Part shown: piece by piece, positions 1 through 10,697 of the stretch | Position numbering within the stretch: position 1 is the first letter of the stretch | Layout of the letters: every line of letters begins with the position of its first letter | Assembly (NCBI GenBank): GCA_002928735.1 | Contig: PERL01000008.1 | Coordinates: 104,582 to 168,581 of the forward strand | Source: Hyphomicrobium sp. | GTDB taxonomy: Bacteria > Pseudomonadota > Alphaproteobacteria > Rhizobiales > Hyphomicrobiaceae | Direction of reading: 5' to 3' | DNA: 64,000 nt | Translations under genes and position numbers: made by a program | The notes under the pieces: model-generated | The model's input: the letters and a program-made list of their open reading frames with translations, nothing else | Told to the model about the DNA's origin: nothing | Database searches by the model: none

Positions 1-270
1 GCCTCGTTCGTTCGGCCCGGCGGCATCCTGGTCTATTGCTCATGCTCGCTGGAGCCAGAAGAAGGCGAACATCAGATCGCCCGCTTCCTAGCAACAGATG
101 CGAACTTTGAACGCGTCCCCGTTACCGCCGCAGAGATCGGCGGACTGTCTGAAGCAATCACCATCGATGGCGACCTGCGCACGCTGCCCTGCCACAGGTT
201 CCCCGGCCACGAAGGCGGCTCCGGTCTCGATGGTTTCTTCGCCTCCAGGCTCCGCCGCCGCGACACCTGA
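1..270 (+). CDS. rsmB: 16S rRNA (cytosine-C5) methyltransferase RsmB, C-terminal end (5' truncated by window)
   Basis: An open frame runs from the first base to TGA at 268-270 (89 codons). It reads FVRPGGILVYCSCSLEPEEGE near the start, matching the motif in the RsmB/NOP2/Sun methyltransferase family that carries the nucleophilic cysteine. The end has the usual ITIDGDLRTLPCHRFPGH run. RsmB uses S-adenosylmethionine to methylate a cytosine of 16S rRNA (C967 in E. coli). The N-terminal part, including the NusB-like RNA-binding domain and the SAM loop, lies outside the window. A heparinase-family gene and purH follow on the same strand, an order I recall from other Rhizobiales. The family is certain; the exact target base is inferred from the family. 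Confidence 0.9.
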   Translation, partial: ASFVRPGGILVYCSCSLEPEEGEHQIARFLATDANFERVPVTAAEIGGLSEAITIDGDLRTLPCHRFPGHEGGSGLDGFFASRLRRRDT

Positions 271-402
271 GCCCGCCTGTGATCTACGCACAACTTGATG
301 CCCGGCCGTGCCTTGTCAGCGGCGGATCGCTAGGCTACCGACGCGGACGAAGAACCTCGGTGTTCCAGTCCATCAGGTCACGAGTGTGGAGGCAATCGGC
401 CA

Positions 403-2100
403 ATGGCAGCTCTCAGTCTGGCCGAAAAATCGCGGATCGCATTCATCGCTGCCAAGCGCTCTCAACGCGCATCGATGGCCCGCCTGCAATTCTCACCACT
501 TTTGCGGTGGCGCTTCGGATCCGCCAGCCTCGGCAACCTACTCATCGTTCCGCAATCGCTGCGCAGCGCCGATCCAAGCTTCTGGCCCGAACTCAAACTG
601 GGCCACATGGGCCTCGCCGGAACCGGCGTCGATTTGCGCGGCAACTCACCGTTTGAGCTCCGCCCGCCCAACGAGGGCTGGGAGCGCGCGTTGCACGGCT
701 TCGGATGGTTGCGCCATCTCGAAGCCTCCGGCGACTTCGAAGCCCGAGATCTGGCGCGCAGCCTCACCGTCGAATGGACGCTCCGCCAGCGCGGCGTGGG
801 ATTGGCCTGGGAGCCGGCCGTCCTTGGCCGCCGCATCATCTCCTGGCTCAATCACGCCAACTTCTTGCTCGATGACGCCAGCGTCGAAACCTACGACGCC
901 ATCACCACCAGCCTTGGCGCGCAGATTGTTCGCCTCGCCGCCAGTTGGCGCGATGGTCCCGATGGCTACCCCCGGCTCCTTGCGCTCACGGGCCTCGTGC
1001 TCGCCAACATTTGTGTTGCCGGCCACGATCGGCATCTCGACGAAATCGAAAAGCTATTTGCCGCCGAAATCGATCGCCAACTTCTGGACGATGGCGGCCA
1101 TGTCAGCCGCAACCCCGCCATTCTTGTCGAAATTCTGCTCGATCTGTTGCCGACACGGCAGTGCTTCGCAGCCCGTGGACGCAAACCGCCCCCTGCCTTG
1201 CTGCAAGCGCTTGCCTCGTCCGTTGCATTTCTGCGCTACATGCGTTTGGGTGATGGCCGCCTCGCCCGCTTCAATGGAGTCTCGGTTGCCTCTCCAGCTG
1301 GCCTAGCCACCGTGCTCGCCTACGACGATCTTTTTGCCACCCCGCTCGCCGCCGCCCGCGAGTCTGGCTATGTCCATCTAGCTCGCGGCGCCACGACCCT
1401 CATCGCCGACGCCGGCCCCGCCCCGCCTTTCGAATTCGCCGCTGATGCCCAAGCCGGCTGCCTCTCGTTTGAATTGAGCGCCGGCCCGCGTCTCATATTC
1501 GTCAACGGCGGAGCGCCCGCCGCCGCCGACCAGGACTGGCGCGCACAAGCCCGCGCCACCGCATCCCATAACACGCTCGTCGTCAATGAAACGTCCTCCG
1601 CCAAACTCGTCCGGCATAAAGGTCTTGAAGCGCTCATTGGCGGCGCGCCGATCCGCGGTCCTCAAAATGTGACCAGCAAAGTCGAAGAGGTGAACGGAGA
1701 TCTCGTATGGACCGCATCGCATGATGGCTATCTCGGCCGCTCCGGCCTGATCCATCATCGCCAGATTACCCTCAGCGCATCGGGCTCCGGCATCTCCGCC
1801 GTCGACCGTCTGACCGGTGCCGAGACGGCGCTGCGCCTGAAGTCCGATCTCCCCTTCGCCATCCACGTCCATCTCCACCCCGAAATCACATGCCGCCGTG
1901 GAACAATCCCCGGCACCGCCGAAATCATCACGCCCGAAGGCCAAGTATGGTTCTTCTCCGCCGAAGGTGCCGAACTCAATATTGAAGAGGGTGTCTATTT
2001 CGCTGACAGCTCCGGTCCCCGACGCGCGCTGCAGTTCGTTTTGCGCGGGGCCACATTTGGCGATACCACCGTCTCGTGGAAGGCGGAAATCAGGGCCTGA
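403..2100 (+). CDS. Heparinase II/III family protein
   Basis: This 565-residue protein has the two-part build of the heparinase II/III family: a helical N-terminal toroid (about residues 50-330) and a beta-sandwich C-terminal domain. The C-terminal domain contains the characteristic segment ATASHNTLVVNETSSA (about residue 385). Known members are polysaccharide lyases acting on uronic-acid polymers, but the rhizobial copies beside rsmB and purH have no established substrate. No signal peptide is evident, which is odd for a polysaccharide lyase and points to an intracellular or unconventional role. The chosen ATG has GGAGG about 11 bases upstream. It follows rsmB after 132 bp and precedes purH after about 100 bp, so co-transcription is possible. 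Confidence 0.85.
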   Translation: MAALSLAEKSRIAFIAAKRSQRASMARLQFSPLLRWRFGSASLGNLLIVPQSLRSADPSFWPELKLGHMGLAGTGVDLRGNSPFELRPPNEGWERALHGFGWLRHLEASGDFEARDLARSLTVEWTLRQRGVGLAWEPAVLGRRIISWLNHANFLLDDASVETYDAITTSLGAQIVRLAASWRDGPDGYPRLLALTGLVLANICVAGHDRHLDEIEKLFAAEIDRQLLDDGGHVSRNPAILVEILLDLLPTRQCFAARGRKPPPALLQALASSVAFLRYMRLGDGRLARFNGVSVASPAGLATVLAYDDLFATPLAAARESGYVHLARGATTLIADAGPAPPFEFAADAQAGCLSFELSAGPRLIFVNGGAPAAADQDWRAQARATASHNTLVVNETSSAKLVRHKGLEALIGGAPIRGPQNVTSKVEEVNGDLVWTASHDGYLGRSGLIHHRQITLSASGSGISAVDRLTGAETALRLKSDLPFAIHVHLHPEITCRRGTIPGTAEIITPEGQVWFFSAEGAELNIEEGVYFADSSGPRRALQFVLRGATFGDTTVSWKAEIRA

Positions 2101-2202
2101 TCGGCCCGCAGACCACGCGCGCGCCCCGTGACTCTGTGGCCTGCGGCACGCTAGGCCCTCTTCGTGCTAAGGCCCGGCGCAAAGACCCGAAAGGACACCA
2201 TC

Positions 2203-3789
2203 GTGACGACCGATACCCTTCCCATCCGCCGCGCTTTGATCTCCGTCTCCGATAAGACCGGCCTTATCGAACTGGCGCGCGATCTATCGGCCGCCGGCAT
2301 CGAACTCCTCTCTACCGGCGGCACCGCGTCAGCCCTCAAGGCTGCGGGCCTCAAGGTGGTCGATGTCTCGGAGCATACCGGCTTTCCCGAAATGATGGAC
2401 GGCCGCCTGAAGACGCTCCATCCCAAGGTGCACGGCGGTCTGCTCGCCGTGCGAGGCAACGCCGAGCATGAGCAGTCCGCCAAAACCCACGACATCGCCC
2501 CCATCGATCTCCTCGTCGTCAATCTCTATCCCTTCGAAGACACGCTCGCCAAAGGCGGCACCTACGACGAGTGCGTTGAAAACATCGACATCGGCGGCCC
2601 CGCCATGATCCGCGCCGCCGCCAAGAATCACGCCGGCGTCACCGTCATCGTCGATCCCGCCGACTACGAAGCCCTGCGCGCCGAACTACAATCGACGAAG
2701 GGCGGCACCACGCTGGCCTTTCGCAAGGCCATGGCCGCACGCGCACTCGCCCGCACCGCCGCCTATGATGGCGCCATCTCCAACTGGCTGACAGCAAACC
2801 CGGATACCGCCGGCCGCCCCGCCAACGCCTTCCCGCAGAGCTACACCGTGCAACTCACCAAGGCCCTCGACTTGCGCTATGGCGAAAACCCGCATCAGTC
2901 CGCCGCCTTCTATCGCGAAATCGGCGCCCCTGAAGGCAGCGTCGCCACCGCCCGCCAATTGAGCGGCAAAGAACTCTCTTACAACAACATCGCCGATACC
3001 GACGCCGCACTCGAATGCGTGAAGGAATTCGATCCCGCGCATGCCGCCTGCGTCATCGTCAAGCACGCCAATCCCTGCGGCGTCGCGGTGGCCAACACAA
3101 TCAAGGATGCGTACGAACTCGCCTACATGACCGATACGGAATCGGCTTTCGGCGGCATCATCGCCTTCAATCAGCCGCTCGACGCAGAGACCGCCGAAGC
3201 CATCGTCGCGCGCCAGTTCGTCGAAGTGATCGTTGCTCCGCGCGCGTCACCGGAAGCCATCGAAGCCGTCGCGACAAAGAAAAACGTCCGCCTCCTCGTC
3301 ACCGGCGCATGGTCTGGCACACCCGGCCCCCGCCGCGACTACAAGAAGGTCAACGGCGGCCTCCTCGTCCAGGATGCCGACCTCGGCCTCACCGAAAAGC
3401 TCCACGTGGTCACGAAGCGTCAGCCCACACCATCTGAGCTTGCCGACATGGTCTTCGCTATGAAAGTCGCCAAATTCGTCAAGTCGAATGCAGTCGTCTA
3501 TGCACGCGGCCTCGCCACTATCGGCATCGGCGCCGGCCAGATGAGCCGCGTGAACTCCACCCGCATCGCCGTCGAAAAAGCCAAGCAGGCCGGCCTCGAA
3601 ACCGCCGGTTCCGTCGTCGCCTCCGATGCCTTCTTCCCCTTTGCCGACGGCCTCATCACCGCCTCCGAAGCCGGCGCCACCGCCTTCATCCAGCCCGGCG
3701 GCTCCATGCGCGACGAGGAGGTCATCAAAGCCGCCGACTCGCGCAACCTCACCATGGTCTTCACCGGCATGCGCCACTTCCGCCACTGA
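2203..3789 (+). CDS. purH: Bifunctional phosphoribosylaminoimidazolecarboxamide formyltransferase / IMP cyclohydrolase
   Basis: PurH carries out the last two steps of de novo purine synthesis: formylation of AICAR with 10-formyl-tetrahydrofolate, then ring closure to IMP. Residues 1 to about 150 form the MGS-like cyclohydrolase domain ([25 protein letters not shown]). The rest is the AICAR transformylase domain, with the Lys-His pair in [13 protein letters not shown] and the C-terminal GMRHFRH ending. Length from the GTG at 2203 is 528 residues, as expected for the family. That start is preferred over the in-frame GTG at 2164 because a GAAAGGA-like ribosome binding site precedes it and homologues begin just before [10 protein letters not shown]. 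The gene converges with mutS across a palindromic repeat. Confidence 0.96.
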   Translation: MTTDTLPIRRALISVSDKTGLIELARDLSAAGIELLSTGGTASALKAAGLKVVDVSEHTGFPEMMDGRLKTLHPKVHGGLLAVRGNAEHEQSAKTHDIAPIDLLVVNLYPFEDTLAKGGTYDECVENIDIGGPAMIRAAAKNHAGVTVIVDPADYEALRAELQSTKGGTTLAFRKAMAARALARTAAYDGAISNWLTANPDTAGRPANAFPQSYTVQLTKALDLRYGENPHQSAAFYREIGAPEGSVATARQLSGKELSYNNIADTDAALECVKEFDPAHAACVIVKHANPCGVAVANTIKDAYELAYMTDTESAFGGIIAFNQPLDAETAEAIVARQFVEVIVAPRASPEAIEAVATKKNVRLLVTGAWSGTPGPRRDYKKVNGGLLVQDADLGLTEKLHVVTKRQPTPSELADMVFAMKVAKFVKSNAVVYARGLATIGIGAGQMSRVNSTRIAVEKAKQAGLETAGSVVASDAFFPFADGLITASEAGATAFIQPGGSMRDEEVIKAADSRNLTMVFTGMRHFRH

Positions 3790-3810
3790 TCGAACGGGGC
3801 AACACATATC

Positions 3811-3856
3811 CCCCTCTCCCGTTCTTACGGGGAGAGGGTTTGGGGTGAGGGGCAGC
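3811..3856. repeat. Intergenic palindromic repeat, copy 1
   Basis: The element has the form CCCCTCTCCC - short loop - CGGGGAGAGGG followed by TTTGGGGTGAGGGGCAGC. It can form a GC-rich hairpin and sits between the convergent purH and mutS genes. Related copies lie at 18957-19020 and 31779-31822. A tail AGAGTGCGTG(A/G)GGG is shared with copy 2. It may also act as a bidirectional transcription end, although no long T run follows. Confidence 0.8.
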
Positions 3857-3894
3857 ATCCCCAAGAGTGCGTGGGGGTAGCTACTCTATTCGCG

Positions 3895-6711
3895 TCAGTT
3901 CTCACCCTTCAGCTTTTTCAGCGCATAAAGCGCCTCCAGCGCAGCCTTGGGTGTCAACTCGTCCGGGTTGATCTTGGCCAGCGCCGCCTCGACTTTTGAA
4001 GGCCCCGCCTTCGGCCCCGCACTCTTCGGCCGCGCCGCCGCAAATAACGGCAGATCATCAAGCGGCTTTTCCGCCCCCGTCGCGCGCCGGTCGTTCTTCT
4101 CCAGCAGATCTAGCACCTGCCGCGCGCGATCGATCACCGCTTGCGGCAGCCCCGCGAGCTTCGCCACCTGTATCCCGTAGGATCTGTCCGCCGCCCCCGG
4201 CCGCACCTTGTGCAGAAACACGATCTCGTCCTGCCACTCCTTCACGTCCATCGTGACGTTGCCGACATCGCGCAGCCGCCCCGCCAGCGCGGTCATCTCA
4301 TGGTAGTGCGTCGCAAACAGCGCCCGGCACTTCGCCACATCGTGCAAGTATTCCACCGTCGCCCACGCGATCGACAAGCCATCGAACGTTGCCGTCCCGC
4401 GCCCAATCTCATCCAGGATCACGAGCGACCGGTCCGTCGCCTGATTGAGAATGCCCGCCGTCTCCACCATCTCGACCATGAAGGTCGAACGCCCGCGCGC
4501 CAAATCGTCCGACGCGCCCACCCGCGAGAATAACCGGTCCACCACGCCGATTCGCGCCATCCGCGCCGGCACGAACGACCCCATCTGTGCCATCACGACA
4601 AACAGTGCATTCTGCCGGAGAAACGTGGACTTACCCGCCATGTTCGGCCCGGTCACGAGCCAGATCCGCGCCGTCGTCTCCTCGTCGAACCCGGTCGGCT
4701 TCTCCGCCTCGAAACCTAGAACGCAATCGTTCTCGATGAATGCGCCCGCCTTCGTCGTCTTCAGCGCCTGCTCGACCACCGGATGCCGCCCGCCGCGAAT
4801 CTCAAACCCGCGCCCGTCGCTGATCTCCGGCCGCACATAGCTCTCGCTGACCGCTAGCTCCGCCAGCGCCGCCAGATGATCGATCTCGGCCAATGCCGCT
4901 GCCACCGCCGACAAAGCCTGCTCGCCCTGCGCCACAGCACCTGCGAGCGCCTGAAAGACTTCATCTTCTAGCGCCAGCGCCCGCTCGCCCGCCGACGCAA
5001 CCCGCCCCTCGATCTCCGCGAGGTCCACCGTCGTGAACCGCATCGCATTCGCCATGCTCTGCCGGTGCCGGAACACGGCATCGAGCGGCGGCGTGGTCAG
5101 CGCCTTGGCGTTCAGCGCCGTCACTTCGACGAAATAGCCAAGAATATTGTTGTGCCGGATCTTCAGCGTCTTCACGCCGGTCTGCTCGATGTACGTCCCT
5201 TCGAGCGCCGCGATCACCTGCCGGCTGTCGTCCTTGAGCCGCCGCACACCATCAAGCGCTTCCGAATATCCCGCCCGCACAAACCCGCCGTCGCGCTTCA
5301 AATGCGGCGGATCATCGACGAGCGCCGCTGTGAGTGAAGCCAGAAGCTTTGGCTCTGTCGCGGCCAACTCCCGCGCCACGCGATCGAGTTCCGGCGGCAG
5401 ACCCATCGCAGCGCCAGCCAATCGCAAAAGCCCCGCGCACGCCTCCGCTGCAGCCAACCCGTCGCGTAGCGCTGCTAAATCCCGCGGCCCCCCGCGCCCG
5501 AACGCCAGCCGCGACACCGCGCGCGCGATATCGGGTGCACCGCGCAACCGCTCGCGCAACTGATCCCGCGCCAACGCATCCGAAACAAAAAACGCTACGG
5601 CATCAAGCCGCCGTCCGATCGCGCCCACGTCCCGCAGCGGACTGGCAACGCGGTTCGCCAACTCACGCGCACCCGCCGCCGTCACGGTGCGGTCGATGGC
5701 TGAGAGCAGGCTCGCCCCCCTCTCGCCCGACGACGATCGCGTCAATTCCAAGCTCGCGCGCGTCGAAGCATCGATGACCAGAACACCGCCATCGCCCGAC
5801 CGCTTCGGCGGACGGATCACTGGCCGCTTACCGATCTGTGTGAGATCAACGTAGCGCAATAGCGCCCCAACAGCCGCCAACTCCGCCCGCGAAAACCCGC
5901 CAAAGCCGCCGAGATCTGAAACGCCCAGCTGCGCCTTCAAACCCCGTTCGCCAGACAAACTATCGAAAGACGCCACCGGAACTGGCGTCGTCGCAGCCCC
6001 CGCCACGCCGATCCATCGTTTCAGCTCATCGTCCGCAAGCACTGCATCGGTCGTCAGGAGTTCGCTGGGCGACAACCGCACGAGTTCGCCTGGCAGATCC
6101 GGCCCAGCCACCTCGCCGGTCTCCATTTCACCCGTCGAGATATCGAGCGACGCCAGCGCATAGAGCGATGTCGCATCGAGCCCCGCGCCCTCGCCCGAAC
6201 CCGGCGCGCGAAACAGCGCCGTCAAATAGTTGCGAGACTTTGCGTCCAGCAGCGTCTCTTCTGTCAGCGTACCGGGCGTGACGAGCCGCACCACGTCGCG
6301 CTTCACGACCGACTTCGATCCGCGCTTCTTCGCCTCCGCCGGATCTTCCAACTGCTCGCACACCGCCACGCGGTAGCCTTGCCGGATCAGCCGCTGCAGA
6401 TATTCATCCGCGCGATGGATCGGCACGCCGCACATCGGGATCTCCGTCCCCTGATGCCGACCGCGCTTCGTCAGCACAATCCCGAGCGCCGCCGACGCCA
6501 CCACCGCGTCTTCGAAAAACAGTTCGTAGAAATCCCCCATCCGGTACCAGAGCAGACTGTCCGGATTAGCCGCCTTGATCTCCAGGAACTGTGCCATCGA
6601 AGGCGTCGCCTCCACGGCAGCGGGCGGCGGCACGGCGGCCTCCTTGGGCGCCTCGGCACCCTCGCCACCCAGTCCCTCATCCCCACTCTTGCTCGTCCGC
6701 CGCGCCGCCAT
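3895..6711 (-). CDS. mutS: DNA mismatch repair protein MutS
   Basis: MutS binds mismatched bases and, through its ATPase, recruits MutL to start strand-specific repair. The 938-residue product has the mismatch-binding domain near residues 38-150 (MAQFLEIKAANPDSLLWYRMGDFYELFFEDA, with the mismatch-wedging Phe-x-Glu type segment), the connector, lever and clamp domains, and a C-terminal ATPase with Walker A TGPNMAGKST and Walker B DEIGRGTATFDG. The length is somewhat above the E. coli protein (853) because of a charged, low-complexity N-terminal extension of about 35 residues and a longer C-terminal tail. It is transcribed alone on the minus strand, divergent from maeB. Confidence 0.97.
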   Translation of the reverse strand: MAARRTSKSGDEGLGGEGAEAPKEAAVPPPAAVEATPSMAQFLEIKAANPDSLLWYRMGDFYELFFEDAVVASAALGIVLTKRGRHQGTEIPMCGVPIHRADEYLQRLIRQGYRVAVCEQLEDPAEAKKRGSKSVVKRDVVRLVTPGTLTEETLLDAKSRNYLTALFRAPGSGEGAGLDATSLYALASLDISTGEMETGEVAGPDLPGELVRLSPSELLTTDAVLADDELKRWIGVAGAATTPVPVASFDSLSGERGLKAQLGVSDLGGFGGFSRAELAAVGALLRYVDLTQIGKRPVIRPPKRSGDGGVLVIDASTRASLELTRSSSGERGASLLSAIDRTVTAAGARELANRVASPLRDVGAIGRRLDAVAFFVSDALARDQLRERLRGAPDIARAVSRLAFGRGGPRDLAALRDGLAAAEACAGLLRLAGAAMGLPPELDRVARELAATEPKLLASLTAALVDDPPHLKRDGGFVRAGYSEALDGVRRLKDDSRQVIAALEGTYIEQTGVKTLKIRHNNILGYFVEVTALNAKALTTPPLDAVFRHRQSMANAMRFTTVDLAEIEGRVASAGERALALEDEVFQALAGAVAQGEQALSAVAAALAEIDHLAALAELAVSESYVRPEISDGRGFEIRGGRHPVVEQALKTTKAGAFIENDCVLGFEAEKPTGFDEETTARIWLVTGPNMAGKSTFLRQNALFVVMAQMGSFVPARMARIGVVDRLFSRVGASDDLARGRSTFMVEMVETAGILNQATDRSLVILDEIGRGTATFDGLSIAWATVEYLHDVAKCRALFATHYHEMTALAGRLRDVGNVTMDVKEWQDEIVFLHKVRPGAADRSYGIQVAKLAGLPQAVIDRARQVLDLLEKNDRRATGAEKPLDDLPLFAAARPKSAGPKAGPSKVEAALAKINPDELTPKAALEALYALKKLKGEN

Positions 6712-6929
6712 CCCTACCCCTTCGCTAGTCCCTTGAATGACATAGCGGCTCGCCCGCGGGAGAGCTAGCCGTCCCTCCCCAGTCGGACGTGGGGACCGAA
6801 AGTAGCAGATTGGCCGCGTTGAGAAATCAGGCGCCAGAGCCTACGGTGCGCCGAAATCAACAGCCGCGCCGCCGTGCACCACGATCTTCCCCGACACGGA
6901 AGACGGACGCGCCAACAAGAAGACCCTCC

Positions 6930-9203
6930 ATGGCTCACAAGAACCAGCCGGCCCGCATCACGGCTCAGGAAGCCTTGCAGTTCCACGCGCAAGGAAAGCC
7001 CGGCAAACTCGAAATCACGCCAACCAAGCCGCTGGCCACGCAGCGCGACCTCTCGCTTGCCTATTCGCCCGGCGTCGCCGTCCCCGTGGAAGCCATCGCC
7101 GAAAACCCGGCCCTTGCCTACGACTATACGAACAAGGGCAACCTCGTCGCCGTCGTCTCCAATGGCACCGCGATCCTCGGCCTCGGCAATCTGGGCGCGC
7201 TCGCCTCCAAGCCCGTCATGGAAGGCAAGGGCGCACTCTTCAAGCGCTTCGCCGACATCGATGCCATGGATCTCCTCGTCTCCACCGAAGACGTCGACGC
7301 TTTCATCAACTGCGTGCGCTATCTGGGCCCCTCGTTTGGCGGCATCAATCTGGAAGACATCAAAGCGCCCGACTGCTTCATCATCGAAGAGAAGCTGAAA
7401 GAACTCCTCGACATCCCCGTTTTCCATGACGACCAGCACGGCACCGCTATCATCGCCGCCGCCGGCCTCCTCAATGCACTCGAACTCACCGGCCGCACGA
7501 TCGAGAACTTCAAGCTCGTCGTGAACGGCGCCGGGGCCGCGGGTATCGCCTGCCTCGAACTCCTGGGCGCACTCGGCATGCCGCGGGCCAACGTCATCTT
7601 CTGCGATACAAAGGGCGTCATCTACCAAGGCCGCAAGGAAGGCATGAACCAGTGGAAGTCGGCGTACGCGGCCAAAACCAAAGCCCGCACGCTCGCTGAA
7701 GCTCTCAATGGTGCGGATGCCTTCTTCGGCCTCTCCGCGAAAGGCGCCGTCACACCCGAAATGGTCGCGTCCATGGCGGCCAAGCCCATCATCTTCGCCA
7801 TGGCCAATCCCGATCCGGAAATCACGCCCGAAGAAGTCGCCGCCGTCCGTTCCGACGCCATCATGGCCACCGGCCGCTCCGACTATCCCAATCAGGTCAA
7901 TAACGTCCTCGGCTTCCCCTTCATCTTCCGCGGCGCGCTCGACGTTCAGGCCCGTACCATCAACGACCAGATGAAGATCGCTGCCACGAAGGCCCTCGCC
8001 GAATTGGCCCGCCAGGAAGTCCCCGATCAGGTCGCCGCCGCCTTTCACGGACGCCGCCCCACCTTCGGCCCCGAATACATCATCCCCGCGCCCTTCGACC
8101 CGCGCCTCATCAGCCACGTCCCGCCCGCGGTCGCGAAAGCCGCCATGGAATCGGGCGTCGCCCGCCGCCCCATCGTGGACATGGAAGCCTACGTCGCGCG
8201 CCTCAAAGGCCGCCTCGACCCCGTCACCGGCTGGCTGCAGTCAACGTTCGATAGCGTCCGCCAGGATCCCAAGCGCGTGATTTTTGCCGAAGGCGAAGAC
8301 CCCGCCGTCATCCGCGCCGCCAACACCTATTTCGCGCAAGGCTTTGGCACGCCCATTCTGGTCGGCACACGCGACCTGATCAAGAAGCGCTTTCTCGAAC
8401 TCGGCATCCCTATGCGCCCCGAGTTCGACATCATTGATACCAACTTCTCCGGACACGCCGAAGAATTCGCTGAATTCCTCTATCAACGTCTGCAGCGCCG
8501 CGGCCACCTGAAGCGCGACTGCGAGCGCATGGTGCGCAACGAGCGCAACGTCTTCGCAGCCCTCATGGTCGTCCACGGTTATGCCGACGCCATGGTCTCC
8601 GGCGTCACACGCAACTGGACGAGCGTTTTCCAGGATGTCCGCCGCGTCATGGACGCCGAACCCGGCCGCAACATCATCGGCGTTTCGCTCGCGCTCTGCC
8701 GCGGCCGCGCTGTGCTTATCGCCGACACCAGCGTCCACGACATGCCCACGCCCGAACAGCTCGCCAACATCGCTGTTGAAGCCGCCAAAGCCGCACGCAA
8801 CTTCGGCATCGAGCCCCGCGTCGCCATGCTCGCCTACTCAACGTTCGGCCAGCCGCGCGGCGAACGCTCCGACGTGGTCCGCGAAGCCGTCCACATCCTC
8901 GACGAACGCCAAGTCGATTTTGAATACGATGGCGACATGGCCGCCGATGTGGCGCTCAACGCGGATCTGATGAAGCTCTATCCGTTCTGCCGCCTCACCG
9001 ACACCGCCAACGTTCTCGTCATGCCCGCCTTCCACGCTGCATCGATCGCGACGAAGACGTTGAAGGAACTCGGCGGCGCCACGGTCATTGGTCCGCTGCT
9101 CGTTGGTCTGGAGCACTCAGTCCAGATTTGCACGCTCGGCGCCCAGGATACCGACATCGTCAACATGGCAGCCCTCGCCGCCTACGATCTCAGTTCGGCC
9201 TGA
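6930..9203 (+). CDS. maeB: NADP-dependent malic enzyme with C-terminal phosphotransacetylase-like domain
   Basis: The enzyme oxidatively decarboxylates malate to pyruvate with NADP, linking the TCA cycle to pyruvate and NADPH supply. Residues 1 to about 430 are the malic enzyme domain (AYSPGVAVPVEAI, DDQHGTAI, and the nucleotide-binding VVNGAGAAGIACLELL). The remaining residues resemble phosphotransacetylase and usually serve as an acetyl-CoA-responsive regulatory domain. Length is 757 residues, as in E. coli MaeB. The ATG at 6930 is chosen because homologues begin MAxxxxxxITxQEAL; an upstream in-frame extension to 6789 is Arg/Pro rich and unlikely. The stop lies 3 bp from the end of the convergent dehydrogenase gene. 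Confidence 0.95.
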   Translation: MAHKNQPARITAQEALQFHAQGKPGKLEITPTKPLATQRDLSLAYSPGVAVPVEAIAENPALAYDYTNKGNLVAVVSNGTAILGLGNLGALASKPVMEGKGALFKRFADIDAMDLLVSTEDVDAFINCVRYLGPSFGGINLEDIKAPDCFIIEEKLKELLDIPVFHDDQHGTAIIAAAGLLNALELTGRTIENFKLVVNGAGAAGIACLELLGALGMPRANVIFCDTKGVIYQGRKEGMNQWKSAYAAKTKARTLAEALNGADAFFGLSAKGAVTPEMVASMAAKPIIFAMANPDPEITPEEVAAVRSDAIMATGRSDYPNQVNNVLGFPFIFRGALDVQARTINDQMKIAATKALAELARQEVPDQVAAAFHGRRPTFGPEYIIPAPFDPRLISHVPPAVAKAAMESGVARRPIVDMEAYVARLKGRLDPVTGWLQSTFDSVRQDPKRVIFAEGEDPAVIRAANTYFAQGFGTPILVGTRDLIKKRFLELGIPMRPEFDIIDTNFSGHAEEFAEFLYQRLQRRGHLKRDCERMVRNERNVFAALMVVHGYADAMVSGVTRNWTSVFQDVRRVMDAEPGRNIIGVSLALCRGRAVLIADTSVHDMPTPEQLANIAVEAAKAARNFGIEPRVAMLAYSTFGQPRGERSDVVREAVHILDERQVDFEYDGDMAADVALNADLMKLYPFCRLTDTANVLVMPAFHAASIATKTLKELGGATVIGPLLVGLEHSVQICTLGAQDTDIVNMAALAAYDLSSA

Positions 9204-9206
9204 TGG

Positions 9207-10217
<1,011 letters not shown>

Positions 10218-10230
10218 CGGTCAGCGATCC

Positions 10231-10602
10231 TTACTCGTAAAAGGCGTAATGCTTGCGGACGGTCTCGACGACCTCCCAGGTTCCGGTGAATCCCGCCGGT
10301 GAAACGAACGCATCACCGGCTTTGTACGTCGCCGTTTGCCCGTCGTCACCGGTCACCACGAGGACGCCCTTCAGGATCTGGCAGAACTCACTCTCGGTGA
10401 ATACGCAGCGCCATTTTCCGGGTTGCGACTCCCAAACGCCAGAATGAAACCGTCCGTCGGAGCTCGTGAAAAGGTTCCACGCCGTCTGCACGGGATCACC
10501 CGCCAGGATGCGCTCGGCCGCCGGCCGGTAGGTTTCGCCACCGGGTAAAGGTTCGCGAAAAGATATCAGCGGCGGCAGGGCGGTGGATGTGGCTTGGGTC
10601 AT
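10231..10602 (-). CDS. Cupin domain-containing protein (DUF861/cupin_3 type)
   Basis: This 123-residue protein is a single cupin fold: GVWESQPGKWRCVFTESEFCQILKG followed by GDAFVSPAGFTGTWEVVETVRKHYAFYE. That pattern is typical of the DUF861 cupin_3 family, which includes (S)-ureidoglycine aminohydrolase-like proteins and many of unknown function. The histidine-rich metal site of classical cupins is poorly represented, with Glu and Cys in some positions, so catalysis is uncertain. The start was set at the ATG reading MTQATS; a longer frame reaching into the olsB region is an artefact. It is directly upstream of the MDR dehydrogenase and probably in the same operon. Confidence 0.8.
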   Translation of the reverse strand: MTQATSTALPPLISFREPLPGGETYRPAAERILAGDPVQTAWNLFTSSDGRFHSGVWESQPGKWRCVFTESEFCQILKGVLVVTGDDGQTATYKAGDAFVSPAGFTGTWEVVETVRKHYAFYE

Positions 10603-10697
10603 GGCACTCGCGATGGGTTGAAGGTCATCACGGGCAAGATAGTCGTGCGCGAGTACGGCGGCAACACAATGCCACCGTGCAAGGGGGTGGGCTGGGA

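Noticed and set aside
6765..8117. Long open frame on the minus strand opposite maeB
   Set aside because: It lies fully antisense to the malic enzyme gene, is rich in Gly/Asp/Glu from mirrored GC codons and resembles no protein; it is a shadow frame. Similar long antisense frames opposite secA, glnD and nusA were dismissed for the same reason.
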